Assembly (NCBI RefSeq): GCF_001412655.1
Contig: NZ_CP012996.1
Location: 1-64,000, forward strand
Source: Pedobacter sp. PACM 27299
GTDB lineage: Bacteria; Bacteroidota; Bacteroidia; Sphingobacteriales; Sphingobacteriaceae
Length of the DNA stretch: 64,000 nucleotides
Direction of reading: 5' to 3'
Shown here: positions 27,316 through 35,416 of the stretch, one piece after another
Layout of the letters: every line of letters starts with the position of its first letter
How positions within the stretch are numbered: the stretch's first letter is position 1
The notes under the pieces: model-generated
Told to the model about the DNA's origin: nothing
The model's database searches: none
The model's input: only the letters and a program-made list of their open reading frames with translations
Program-made: the position numbers and the translations under genes

Positions 27316-27951
27316 ATGAGCCTGATTAATGACGATATGCAGCAATTGCTGCTCAATTACTGCGAACCGGAATCAGCGTTACTGAAAAAAATAGACCGCG
27401 AAACCAACCTTAAAGTGCTGATGCCGAGAATGATTTCCGGTCATTATCAAGGTCGCGTATTGAGCTTTTTAAGCAAAATGATCGCTCCGCGAAGGATTTT
27501 AGAAATTGGTACGTTTACCGGATACGCCACAATTTGCCTGGCTGAGGGTTTAACAACAGATGGAATCATCTATACCCTCGATAAAAATGAAGAACTGGAA
27601 GAAATGGTACTGCGCAACCTTGCTGCCGCCCCAAATCCAGAAAAAATCCTTTATATTTTAGGGGATGCTACGGAAACTATCAACGGGTTGGAAGAGATTT
27701 TTGACCTGGTATTTATCGATGCAGATAAAAAAAATAACGGCACTTATTACGACCTGATTTTCGATCGTATACGCCCTGGAGGATTGATTATCGTAGATAA
27801 TGTGCTTTGGAGTGGAAAGGTCTTAAAGCCCGCACAGGATAAAGAAACTAAAAATATAAGTACATTTAATGATAAAGTAGCGGCCGACGACCGCGTAGAA
27901 AAACTGATCCTCCCCATTAGGGACGGACTGTTTATCATCAGAAAAAAATAA
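27316..27951 (+). CDS. SAM-dependent O-methyltransferase, class I (CCoAOMT/SafC type)
   Basis: 211 residues, the usual size. The SAM-binding motif is ILEIGTFTGYATICLAEGL. YTLDKNEELEEM supplies the acidic residue for the ribose, and FDLVFIDADKKNNGTYYDLI is the metal-binding loop with the Asp cluster typical of catechol- and caffeoyl-CoA-type enzymes. IRPGGLIIVDNVLWSGKV follows, also diagnostic. The substrate is unknown. It heads a three-gene run with two glucosaminidase genes (gaps of 3 nt, then a 1-nt overlap); no functional tie is evident. Confidence 0.9.
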   Translation: MSLINDDMQQLLLNYCEPESALLKKIDRETNLKVLMPRMISGHYQGRVLSFLSKMIAPRRILEIGTFTGYATICLAEGLTTDGIIYTLDKNEELEEMVLRNLAAAPNPEKILYILGDATETINGLEEIFDLVFIDADKKNNGTYYDLIFDRIRPGGLIIVDNVLWSGKVLKPAQDKETKNISTFNDKVAADDRVEKLILPIRDGLFIIRKK

Positions 27952-27954
27952 GAT

Positions 27955-28638
27955 ATGGTTAAAAAACTATGGTCGATTTTGCTCATCATCACACTTTTTA
28001 GTGTGGCTGCGCAGGCCCAAAGTACAGAAGATTATATTACAGAACGCGTAGATCATGCCCAAGAGCTCATGCGCGAAAATGGAATCCCGGCCAGTATCAT
28101 TATCGCCGTTGCGATTCACGAATCGGCCTCCGGACAAAGTAAAATTGCCCGATATATGAACAACCATTTCGGCATTAAAGGCCCCAATAACAATACGGAA
28201 ATCCGTTCCGCTTACCGTGATTACGACTCAGTAGAGGCCTCTTATGATCATTTTATTGAGTTTTTGAAAAGCAGGGCAACTTTCAGCCCCTTATTTGAAA
28301 AATATAATCAATATGATTACCGGGCCTGGGCCAGGGGCATACAGCGCGGTGGTTATGCACACAGCAGATCATGGTCCTCACAAATCGTTGGTCTCATCAA
28401 AAAATACGAGCTTTACCAGTATGATGAACGACCTGAAGATTATGTAGAACCTGCAGTTGTGGTCAGCAGTCATACCCGGAAAAGGACTTCTGCTGCTACA
28501 GGAAGAAGATATACCGTAAAAAGTGGGGATAATTTAAGTACGATCGCCAAGCGTTACCATACCAGCACTAAAGCAATTATGAAAAAGAACGGATTGAAGA
28601 GCATACGCCTGAAACCCGGACAAAAAATAAGAATCTAA
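27955..28638 (+). CDS. secreted glucosaminidase-domain protein with C-terminal LysM
   Basis: 227 residues. Signal peptide about 1-22 (ending VAAQAQ). The glucosaminidase (GH73-type) domain covers roughly 30-155: GIPASIIIAVAIHESASGQS carries the catalytic Glu candidate, then NNHFGIKGPN, YDHFIEFLKS and GYAHSRSWSSQIVGLIKKYEL. One LysM repeat (about 183-227, YTVKSGDNLSTIAKRYHTS) binds peptidoglycan. It likely cleaves the glycan backbone during wall growth or separation. The stop overlaps the ATG of the next gene by one base (TAATG), and that gene is a paralogue. Confidence 0.92.
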   Translation: MVKKLWSILLIITLFSVAAQAQSTEDYITERVDHAQELMRENGIPASIIIAVAIHESASGQSKIARYMNNHFGIKGPNNNTEIRSAYRDYDSVEASYDHFIEFLKSRATFSPLFEKYNQYDYRAWARGIQRGGYAHSRSWSSQIVGLIKKYELYQYDERPEDYVEPAVVVSSHTRKRTSAATGRRYTVKSGDNLSTIAKRYHTSTKAIMKKNGLKSIRLKPGQKIRI

Positions 28639-29549
28639 TGAACAATAATTTTCTAATGAAAAGTAGAGTAGTCTTGCTTGCCCTGATTTTCCCGCTATTC
28701 TTTGCCTGTAAAACCAAACAATACAGTCGCAATAACAAGCAAATTGAAAAGGCAGCCAATAAAGCAAACCCAAATATGCCTTCTTATACCACTTTGAACT
28801 ACATTGAGTCGTTTAAAGCAGTCGCAATTGAAGAGATGAATGCTTTTGGAATTCCAGCAAGTATTACCCTGGCACAAGGAATTATTGAATCCGGCAGCGG
28901 AAACAGCAGTCTGGCCAAGTTTGCCAACAACCATTTTGGGATTAAATGTACTTCTGAATGGAAAGGAAAGGCGTATTACAAAGACGATGACAAAAGTGAC
29001 GATTGCTTTCGCGTGTATAAAGATGCTAGAGAATCTTATAAAGACCATTCACAGTTTCTCAAAAGAAAGCGTTACAGCTTTCTATTTGAGTTAGACAAGA
29101 ACGACTATAAAAACTGGGCTTACGGCTTGAAACAAGCAGGATATGCCACCAATCCAAAGTATCCGACCATGCTGATTAACATCATTGAGAAGTACCAGTT
29201 AAATCAATATGATCAATCGGAAACAGAAAGAGAAAAATTGAAAAGAGAGGATAAAGTATTCACTGAAATCAATGCAGGCATCACTGAGGAAAAGAAAAAA
29301 TTCACGCCGGTAGCGACGCCACCATCTAAACAGGTCATTAAAACACCTGCAGATACCAGTGGTACAGTGCCATCAGGACCAGGCTCTGTAGACCCCCCGG
29401 GTCCGGATAAAACCTATACTGTGCAAAAAGGAGACACCTTGTATAACCTATCTAAAAGATTCAACATTAGTATTGAAGACATCAAAACCTTGAATTCGCT
29501 ATCAGAAGAAGGCATTAAGATCGGCCAGAAACTGATCCTGATTAAATAA
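28638..29549 (+). CDS. glucosaminidase-domain lipoprotein with C-terminal LysM
   Basis: 303 residues. The N-terminus is a probable lipoprotein signal with Cys24 (PLFFAC), unlike the soluble paralogue upstream. The GH73-type domain covers about 50-195 (GIPASITLAQGIIESGSGNS, NNHFGIKC, CFRVYKDARESYKDHSQFL, GYATNPKYPTMLINIIEKYQL). A Pro/Lys-rich linker (about 215-255) leads to a LysM repeat (259-303, YTVQKGDTLYNLSKRFNIS). The same domain order as the previous gene indicates tandem duplication, with one enzyme possibly membrane-tethered and the other free. Confidence 0.92.
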   Translation: MNNNFLMKSRVVLLALIFPLFFACKTKQYSRNNKQIEKAANKANPNMPSYTTLNYIESFKAVAIEEMNAFGIPASITLAQGIIESGSGNSSLAKFANNHFGIKCTSEWKGKAYYKDDDKSDDCFRVYKDARESYKDHSQFLKRKRYSFLFELDKNDYKNWAYGLKQAGYATNPKYPTMLINIIEKYQLNQYDQSETEREKLKREDKVFTEINAGITEEKKKFTPVATPPSKQVIKTPADTSGTVPSGPGSVDPPGPDKTYTVQKGDTLYNLSKRFNISIEDIKTLNSLSEEGIKIGQKLILIK

Positions 29550-29642
29550 AATGAATCCAATAAAAGCAGAACTAATCCTACTCCTATAAATCAGGGCTTA
29601 GTTAAATAATGTTAATATTTAATTCGAAATATAGATATCTCG

Positions 29643-29650
29643 TAATTTTG
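29643..29650 (+). promoter_or_regulatory. candidate -7 promoter element TAATTTTG
   Basis: An exact match to the Bacteroidota TAnnTTTG motif, ending 6 nt before the ATG at 29657. If used, transcription would begin almost at the start codon, giving a leaderless or near-leaderless mRNA. Inferred from motif and position only. Confidence 0.4.
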
Positions 29651-29656
29651 TAGGCA

Positions 29657-30409
29657 ATGAAGCGGTTAGGTTTATTCTTGTTACTTTCTTTTCTAAGTTT
29701 TAAAATTTTTGCACAGCAGCCTGTAGTGCAGGGATTTGTCATTGACAAAGAATCTAAATTGCGATTGGCAAAGGTATATGTATACAATTCCAGTAAGGAC
29801 GAAGGTATTTACAACAATCCAAAAGGAGAATTTAGCATCAAAGCTTCGGTTGGGGACACGTTATTTGCCGTATTACAAGGTTATGCGCTGGATACCTTGG
29901 TTTATAAAGGCCAGAAAGCCGTCTATTTTCAATTGAAATCATTAGGTATTAATTTAAGAGAGGTGGCGATTATTGGCGAAAAATACACTCCTCAGCAACG
30001 TCATGAACTTACTTTAAAAGAGTACAAATACGCCTTGGATAAAGGCAAGGCCAAGGACTTGCTCAATCTAGGCACAGGTGGCGTCGGACTGGGTATTGAT
30101 GCGATTTACAACCTGTTGAGCCGAGATGGCAAGAATGCCAGACACCTGCAGCAGATCCTTGAAAAAGACTATAAAGAAGCAATTATTGACTATCGGTTTA
30201 AGCCCGAATATGTGAAAAGGGTACTCCATATCGGTGACTATGAAGCCGCAGATTTTATGCAGCAATATCGCCCTACGTATCAGTTTGCATTGACGGCATC
30301 CGATTATGCCTTTATTGTGTTCCTGAAAAACAGTTATGCGAGCTATAAGCGAAATCCAGCCGCATTCCGGCTTAAGCCGCTCCCAAAATTAACGGTTGAT
30401 GAGTTTTGA
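29657..30409 (+). CDS. secreted protein with CarboxypepD-regulatory-like domain
   Basis: 250 residues. Signal peptide about 1-19 (ending IFAQ). Residues 22-105 resemble the CarboxypepD-regulatory-like beta-sandwich (VVQGFVIDKESKLRLAKVYVYN, GIYNNPKGEFSI, GDTLFAVLQGY), the same kind of domain that opens SusC proteins but here without a barrel. The remaining 140 residues are mostly helical and charged (LKEYKYALDKGKAKDLL, YRFKPEYVKRVLHI), with no family I recognise. Probably periplasmic. The stop codon overlaps the first possible start of the next gene. Confidence 0.75.
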   Translation: MKRLGLFLLLSFLSFKIFAQQPVVQGFVIDKESKLRLAKVYVYNSSKDEGIYNNPKGEFSIKASVGDTLFAVLQGYALDTLVYKGQKAVYFQLKSLGINLREVAIIGEKYTPQQRHELTLKEYKYALDKGKAKDLLNLGTGGVGLGIDAIYNLLSRDGKNARHLQQILEKDYKEAIIDYRFKPEYVKRVLHIGDYEAADFMQQYRPTYQFALTASDYAFIVFLKNSYASYKRNPAAFRLKPLPKLTVDEF

Positions 30410-30741
30410 GGTCTTTCTTTTTGATATGGCCCCGGATGTCTGCCAATGCAATGGCCATCTTTCCCTTTATCATTTTACAGCATAAAGCGCAAAAAACCAA
30501 TCCAACCTTAATTAATCATGAGCGCATTCACCTGCGTCAGCAGCTGGAGCTCCTGATCCTTCCTTTCTATATTTTATATGGCCTGAACTATTTGCTGAAC
30601 CTTTACCGCTTCAAAAATCACTATCTTGCCTATTTTAACATCCGTTTTGAGCGAGAAGCCTACGCAAATGAATCAGATTTAGGCTATTTGAAAAGCCGTA
30701 AATGGTTTTCATGGTGGCCTTACCGTGCTGAAAAGCCGTAA
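30406..30741 (+). CDS. small membrane-associated protein with HExxH motif, function unknown
   Basis: 111 residues if the TTG at 30406 is used; ATGs at 30436 and 30451 are alternatives. The TTG overlaps the previous stop (TTGA), which fits translational coupling. Residues 38-42 are HERIH, followed by RQQ and a hydrophobic stretch about 47-64. FEREAYAN (81-88) offers a Glu as a possible third zinc ligand. HExxH followed by ExEA resembles minimal gluzincin-like domains such as DUF4157. The C-terminus is aromatic and basic (SRKWFSWWPYR). Small HERIH proteins of this kind are widespread in Bacteroidota as I recall; protease activity is not established. Confidence 0.7.
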   Translation: MRSFFLIWPRMSANAMAIFPFIILQHKAQKTNPTLINHERIHLRQQLELLILPFYILYGLNYLLNLYRFKNHYLAYFNIRFEREAYANESDLGYLKSRKWFSWWPYRAEKP

Positions 30742-30812
30742 ATCCCTCAGCATCTGCAATTAGTTTGCTATTAAACTTTTAATAAGCAACATTTTTGTTT
30801 TTCTTTGTAGGA

Positions 30813-31835
30813 ATGAAGATTTTTTACGCCAGCTTCTTTTTGATCTTAGTCGTGTCCCTCAATTCAGCATCTGCTCAGGAAGTAGACAGCATTCCAATTG
30901 ATACTAAAGGTTTAGACATTAAACTTAAACGCAGCCCCCTGCCTTCGAGAACGGGAAACCTAAATTTTAAAGCGGTGCCTCTGGCGCCAATTGTTGTGAA
31001 TGCAAAAGTAAATTACTGGAAGACCAGAACTTCTGTGGGCATTAATTTCTCCCAGGCTGCATTTTCCAACAACTGGACTGGTGGTGGAGTAAACTCTGTA
31101 GCTTTAGGTGGCGTAGTCAATTACAAGGCAGAATACAGCAAAGAAAACTACAGTTATGTAAGTGAACTGATCCTGGAATATGGAAAAGTGAGAAATAAAG
31201 GACAACTCCAGAAAAAAACAAGAGATCGTATCTTTTGGGATAATAAAGCGGCAATCCAGCTTTCTAAGAACTGGTATTTCTTTGGTTCCATCAACTTTGA
31301 ATCTCAATTCGACAAAGGATTTAGGTATTTTAATGATGCCGCAGGAGTGGAAAGGGAAATCCTGACCTCCAAATTTATGTCGCCCGGTTATTTAACAGAA
31401 TCTATGGGTTTTGAGTATAAGCCAAATAAGTACTTCTCTACCCGAATTGGTACAGGTACTGCGAAACAAACTTTCGTGCTTGCACCAAATGAACTGTTCA
31501 TCACCCCTCCTGATTCAGTCAACCGCAGTGAATCTAATTACGGGGTACCTAAAGGAAAAAAATTCAGAAATGAGCTGGCTTTCCAGGTGGTGAGTAATTT
31601 TGAGAAAGAAATTTTCACAAATACAGTGCTGAAGGCCAGGTATCAGATGTTTATTCCTTACGACAGAGCTTTGTCAAACATCGATCACCGTTTGGATATC
31701 ACCCTAACCTCTAAGCTTAACAGGCTGATGAATGTCAGTTTAAATGGTGTTGGTTTGTTAGATAAAGATACAGATCCTAAGATTCAGGCGAATCAGACAC
31801 TTGCTATTGGCGTGATGTTTGTTTTCCCGAGGTAA
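30813..31835 (+). CDS. DUF3078 family outer-membrane-type protein
   Basis: 340 residues from the ATG at 30813, chosen over a TTG at 30795 because MKIFYASFFLILVV gives a proper signal peptide (cleaved after SASA). After a Pro-rich linker, WKTRTSVGINFSQAAFSNNWTGGGVNSVALGG is the DUF3078 hallmark. The rest alternates like a beta-barrel (NWYFFGSINFESQF, YFSTRIGTGTAKQTF, FTNTVLKARYQMFIPY) and ends in an aromatic pattern (GVMFVFPR). Probably an outer-membrane barrel; function unknown. Confidence 0.85.
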   Translation: MKIFYASFFLILVVSLNSASAQEVDSIPIDTKGLDIKLKRSPLPSRTGNLNFKAVPLAPIVVNAKVNYWKTRTSVGINFSQAAFSNNWTGGGVNSVALGGVVNYKAEYSKENYSYVSELILEYGKVRNKGQLQKKTRDRIFWDNKAAIQLSKNWYFFGSINFESQFDKGFRYFNDAAGVEREILTSKFMSPGYLTESMGFEYKPNKYFSTRIGTGTAKQTFVLAPNELFITPPDSVNRSESNYGVPKGKKFRNELAFQVVSNFEKEIFTNTVLKARYQMFIPYDRALSNIDHRLDITLTSKLNRLMNVSLNGVGLLDKDTDPKIQANQTLAIGVMFVFPR

Positions 31836-31874
31836 TACTTTATAAATATTGCCATTTCATTCGGCCAAAATTAA

Positions 31875-31882
31875 TAACTTTG
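31875..31882 (+). promoter_or_regulatory. candidate -7 promoter element of ffh (TAACTTTG)
   Basis: An exact TAnnTTTG match 37 nt before the ffh ATG, leaving a plausible leader of about 30 nt. The -33 element is not clear. Confidence 0.5.
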
Positions 31883-31919
31883 GCTTTCACAAAAAATTGA
31901 ACACTAAGCATTAAATAAA

Positions 31920-33260
31920 ATGTTTGAAAATTTACAGGATAAACTAGACCGTGCATTTAAAGTTTTAAAAGGACAAGGCAGTATTACAGAAATCAACGTG
32001 GCCGAAACCATGAAAGAAATCCGTAAGGCTTTGTTGGATGCCGACGTAAATTACAAAACAGCCAAGAGCTTCACAGATGATGTGAAGGAAAAAGCACTTG
32101 GTTTAAATGTACTTACCGCTGTTTCTCCAGGTCAGTTGCTGACTAAAGTAATGAACGATGAGCTGACTGCCTTAATGGGTGGTGAAGTGACAGAGTTAGA
32201 TTTAAAAACCAATCCAACCATCATATTGATCGCCGGACTGAATGGTGCGGGTAAAACTACTTTCACTGGAAAACTGGCCAACTATCTGAAAAGTAAAGGC
32301 AAGAAACCTTTATTGGTTGCAGGTGATATGTATCGCCCTGCGGCGGTAGACCAGCTTCAGATTCTTGCGGAGCAGATTGGCGTACCAGTATATGCGAACC
32401 TTGCGTCGAAAGATCCGGTAGCCATTGCTATGGAAGGTATTGCGGAAGGTAAAAAGAACCATAACAATGTAATTATTATTGATACGGCAGGTCGTTTAGC
32501 AATAGACGAGGAGATGATGAATGAGATCGCTGCCGTAAAAGAACATACAAAACCCCACGAAATTCTATTTGTGGTGGATGCCATGACCGGTCAGGATGCG
32601 GTGAATACTGCAAAAGCCTTTAACGACAGGTTAGATTTTACAGGTGTGGTATTGACCAAATTAGATGGTGATACCCGTGGTGGTGCGGCATTATCGATTA
32701 AATCGGTAGTAAACAAGCCGATTAAATTTATTGGTACCGGTGAGAAAATGGAAGCCCTGGACGTGTTTTATCCAGAAAGGATGGCTTCACGTATCCTGGG
32801 TATGGGTGATGTGGTTTCCCTTGTTGAGCGTGCACAACAGCAGTTTGATGAGAAAGAAGCGGCAGAACTTCAAAAGAAAATCCGCAAGAATAAGTTTGAC
32901 TTCAACGATTTCTACAGCCAGATTCAGCAGATCAAGAAAATGGGTAACATGAAAGACTTGATGGGCATGATTCCAGGCGTGAGCAAAATGATGAAGAATG
33001 TGGAGATCGAAGATGATGCTTTTAAAAATGTGGAAGCAATTATTCAGTCGATGACCAAGTACGAGCGTGAAAATCCGGATAGCATTCAACAAAGCAGACG
33101 CGCAAGGATCGCTAAAGGTTCTGGAAACAAAATTGAAGATGTAACGAAACTGATCAAACAGTTCGAAGATATGCGTAAAGTAATGAAGCAATTCTCAAAT
33201 CCTGCAGCAGCAGCGAAAATGATGAAAAATATGCCTAAAATGCCAATGGGCAGAATGTAG
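31920..33260 (+). CDS. ffh: signal recognition particle protein Ffh
   Basis: 446 residues, the normal length. The GTPase binds the SRP RNA and ribosome-exposed signal sequences and delivers them to FtsY. The N domain occupies about 1-85. The G domain has LIAGLNGAGKTTF (G1, with Asn-Gly-Ala in place of the commoner Gln-Gly-Ser), VAGDMYRPAAVDQL, DTAGRLAID (G3) and TKLDGDTRGGAALS (G4). The M domain starts near GDVVSLVERAQ and ends in a Met-rich tail (AAAKMMKNMPKMPMGRM). Monocistronic, with a strong terminator directly downstream. Confidence 0.97.
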   Translation: MFENLQDKLDRAFKVLKGQGSITEINVAETMKEIRKALLDADVNYKTAKSFTDDVKEKALGLNVLTAVSPGQLLTKVMNDELTALMGGEVTELDLKTNPTIILIAGLNGAGKTTFTGKLANYLKSKGKKPLLVAGDMYRPAAVDQLQILAEQIGVPVYANLASKDPVAIAMEGIAEGKKNHNNVIIIDTAGRLAIDEEMMNEIAAVKEHTKPHEILFVVDAMTGQDAVNTAKAFNDRLDFTGVVLTKLDGDTRGGAALSIKSVVNKPIKFIGTGEKMEALDVFYPERMASRILGMGDVVSLVERAQQQFDEKEAAELQKKIRKNKFDFNDFYSQIQQIKKMGNMKDLMGMIPGVSKMMKNVEIEDDAFKNVEAIIQSMTKYERENPDSIQQSRRARIAKGSGNKIEDVTKLIKQFEDMRKVMKQFSNPAAAAKMMKNMPKMPMGRM

Positions 33261-33300
33261 GTAAAACGCTTCAAAAAGAATAATTTTTGACAATTTTAGA

Positions 33301-33329
33301 AAACCCGGCCCTTCAAGGCCGGGTTTTTT
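33301..33329 (+). terminator. intrinsic terminator of ffh
   Basis: AAACCCGGCC (33301-33310) pairs perfectly with GGCCGGGTTT (33317-33326) over a 6-nt loop, and the T-run continues to 33329. It begins about 40 nt past the ffh stop. Confidence 0.92.
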
Positions 33330-33418
33330 ATTTGTGGTTTATTTAAGTTTTATTTGAGGGAATCTAACCACTGTATAGTTGATTCGCATAGATTAGACCA
33401 TAACCCGATCTCTTAATT

Positions 33419-34960
33419 ATGCTGGTAAAAACTTATGGAAGCGCTGTTTTTGGCGTCGATGCACTGACCATTACGATTGAAGTCTGCATTGGTGGCGGCA
33501 ACAAATACCATATTTTAGGTTCGCCAGACCATACGATCCGGGAAAGCCTGAGAAGGATAGAGAGCGCAATCCAGACTGCTGGACTAAAAATGCCCAGACA
33601 GAAGATTGTGATCAATCTGTCTCCGGCTGGAATCCGGAAAGAAGGCGCCGCTTACGACCTTCCAATTGCCATCGCTATTCTCGCCGCTTCAGGGCAAATA
33701 GAAGCACTCCATACCGATCAATACTTCATGATGGGAGAACTCTCCTTAGACGGCGGTTTACAGCCAATCAGAGGAGCCTTACCGATTGCTATACAAGCAC
33801 AGGCTGCCGGATTCAAAGGTTTCATTCTCCCTAAAGACAATTCCAGCGAAGCGGCCATTGTCAGTGAACTGCTGGTTTATGGAATGGATAACCTATTGGA
33901 AGTGGTTTCCTTTTTTAAGCTTCCGCTATCGGAGAAGCCTCCCCATACTTTACTCGCGACAAAGAATCCCTTTCCTGTGTCAGCTGATTTTGACTGTGAT
34001 TTCGCTGATGTGAAAGGTCAGGAGAATATTAAGCGGGCCTTAGAGATTGCAGCAGCCGGTGGCCATAACCTCATTTTAATTGGCCCTCCTGGAGCCGGAA
34101 AAACAATGCTAGCAAAGCGATTGCCCAGCATTCTACCACCATTAAGTATTCCAGAAGCCCTGGAAACTACTAAAATACATTCCGTTGCGGGAAAATTAAA
34201 TGGCCTGGATGCTTTATTGAGCAGTAGGCCATACCGCTGTCCGCACCATACCATTTCAGATGTGGCATTGGTAGGTGGTGGCGCAAACCCACAACCCGGG
34301 GAAATTTCCCTGGCCCATAACGGTGTATTGTTCCTGGACGAACTCCCAGAATTTAAAAGAAGCGTGTTAGAGGTGATGCGGCAGCCGTTAGAAGACCGTA
34401 GCATCACAATTTCCCGAGCGAAATTAAGTGTCAGCTACCCGGCTAGCTTCATGCTGATTGCTTCTATGAATCCCTGTCCATGTGGTTTCTATAACCATCC
34501 TACCAGAGAATGCAGCTGTGCCGGAGGTATGGTACAAAAATACCTGAGCAAGATTTCCGGGCCACTGCTGGATCGTATAGACCTTCATGTGGAAGTCACA
34601 CCGGTAAATTTTAAGGAGTTAACTTCTGAGGTCGCTGCCGAGAAAAGCGAACGGATCAGAGCAAGGGTGATTGCCGCAAGGGCAATTCAAGGGATGCGCT
34701 TCCAGGGAAGACCTGATATGCATTGTAATGCACAAATGAATGCGAATATGGTACGGCAGGTCTGTCAGATCAATGCCAAAGGACAGTCGCTGATTAAAAA
34801 AGCGATGGAAAGGCTGGGCTTATCGGCCAGAGCTTATGACCGGATTTTGAAAGTTGCAAGAACCATTGCAGATCTTGCCGGTACAGAAGATATCAGATCT
34901 GAACATTTAGCAGAAGCCATCAATTACCGGAGCCTGGACCGGGAAAGCTGGACACCATAA
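33419..34960 (+). CDS. comM: YifB/ComM family Mg-chelatase-like AAA+ ATPase
   Basis: 513 residues, typical. The N-terminal half (about 1-190) is a Lon-protease-like S5 fold (NLSPAGIRKEGAAYDLPIAIAIL, FMMGELSLDGGLQPIRGALPIA). The AAA+ core has Walker A LIGPPGAGKTMLAKRLP, Walker B FLDELPEF, and then RSVLEVMRQPLEDRSITISRA. A Cys motif MNPCPCGFYNHPTRECSC lies in the Mg-chelatase-type domain, and LLDRIDLHVEV ends the core. ComM is a branch-migration helicase that helps integrate DNA during natural transformation in Vibrio and Haemophilus; most species with yifB are not known to be competent. Confidence 0.93.
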   Translation: MLVKTYGSAVFGVDALTITIEVCIGGGNKYHILGSPDHTIRESLRRIESAIQTAGLKMPRQKIVINLSPAGIRKEGAAYDLPIAIAILAASGQIEALHTDQYFMMGELSLDGGLQPIRGALPIAIQAQAAGFKGFILPKDNSSEAAIVSELLVYGMDNLLEVVSFFKLPLSEKPPHTLLATKNPFPVSADFDCDFADVKGQENIKRALEIAAAGGHNLILIGPPGAGKTMLAKRLPSILPPLSIPEALETTKIHSVAGKLNGLDALLSSRPYRCPHHTISDVALVGGGANPQPGEISLAHNGVLFLDELPEFKRSVLEVMRQPLEDRSITISRAKLSVSYPASFMLIASMNPCPCGFYNHPTRECSCAGGMVQKYLSKISGPLLDRIDLHVEVTPVNFKELTSEVAAEKSERIRARVIAARAIQGMRFQGRPDMHCNAQMNANMVRQVCQINAKGQSLIKKAMERLGLSARAYDRILKVARTIADLAGTEDIRSEHLAEAINYRSLDRESWTP

Positions 34961-35046
34961 CTACATAAAAACCAGACAAACCGCTGATGATTTACAAGAG
35001 GCTAGAAAGGAAGCTGCAGAATTTAAGGTAAATACAACTTGAGTTT

Positions 35047-35090
35047 AAAACCAGGAAGGCGCAACCCATAAGTTACGCCTTCCTGGTTTT
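35047..35090. terminator. bidirectional terminator between comM and the lpoB operon
   Basis: Perfect 15-bp inverted repeat: 35047-35061 with 35076-35090, 14-nt loop, starting with AAAA and ending in TTTT, so it works for either strand. It lies between convergent stops at 34960 (plus) and 35096 (minus). Confidence 0.93.
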
Positions 35091-35095
35091 ATAGA

Positions 35096-35377
35096 TTAGG
35101 CCTCGTCATCTTCATCGTATTGCTCCTCGCCCTCTTCGTCTTCCTCTTCTACTTCCGGGACATACGCCAAGATTTCTCTGCCGATATTATTGATCTCTTC
35201 GTCGATCTCGAATAAAGGCAGTGCGGTTTCTTCATCCAGTTTCAACCATTGAAGGTCAGTATCTTTTTGAATGTGGGCATATTCTTTACCTTCTTTAAAA
35301 ATCACATAAGTATCATTTCCTTCTGGAAATACCGCGTAACTCACATCCCCTATTTCAATATCAAAAGGCTCTTGCAT
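35096..35377 (-). CDS. small acidic protein of unknown function
   Basis: 93 residues, no signal peptide. A folded-looking part (1-75, DIEIGDVSYAVFPEGNDTYVIFKEGKEYAHI, quoted as a run of beta segments) is followed by a strongly acidic tail of about 20 residues (Glu/Asp with few others). No family recognised. It is the last gene of the operon that starts at 37921 and ends 6 nt before the bidirectional terminator. The strict codon pattern and context make it a real gene. Confidence 0.7.
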   Translation of the reverse strand: MQEPFDIEIGDVSYAVFPEGNDTYVIFKEGKEYAHIQKDTDLQWLKLDEETALPLFEIDEEINNIGREILAYVPEVEEEDEEGEEQYDEDDEA

Positions 35378-35416
35378 AACGTTTTATTTTCTATTTTATT
35401 AATATGATCATCTCGA

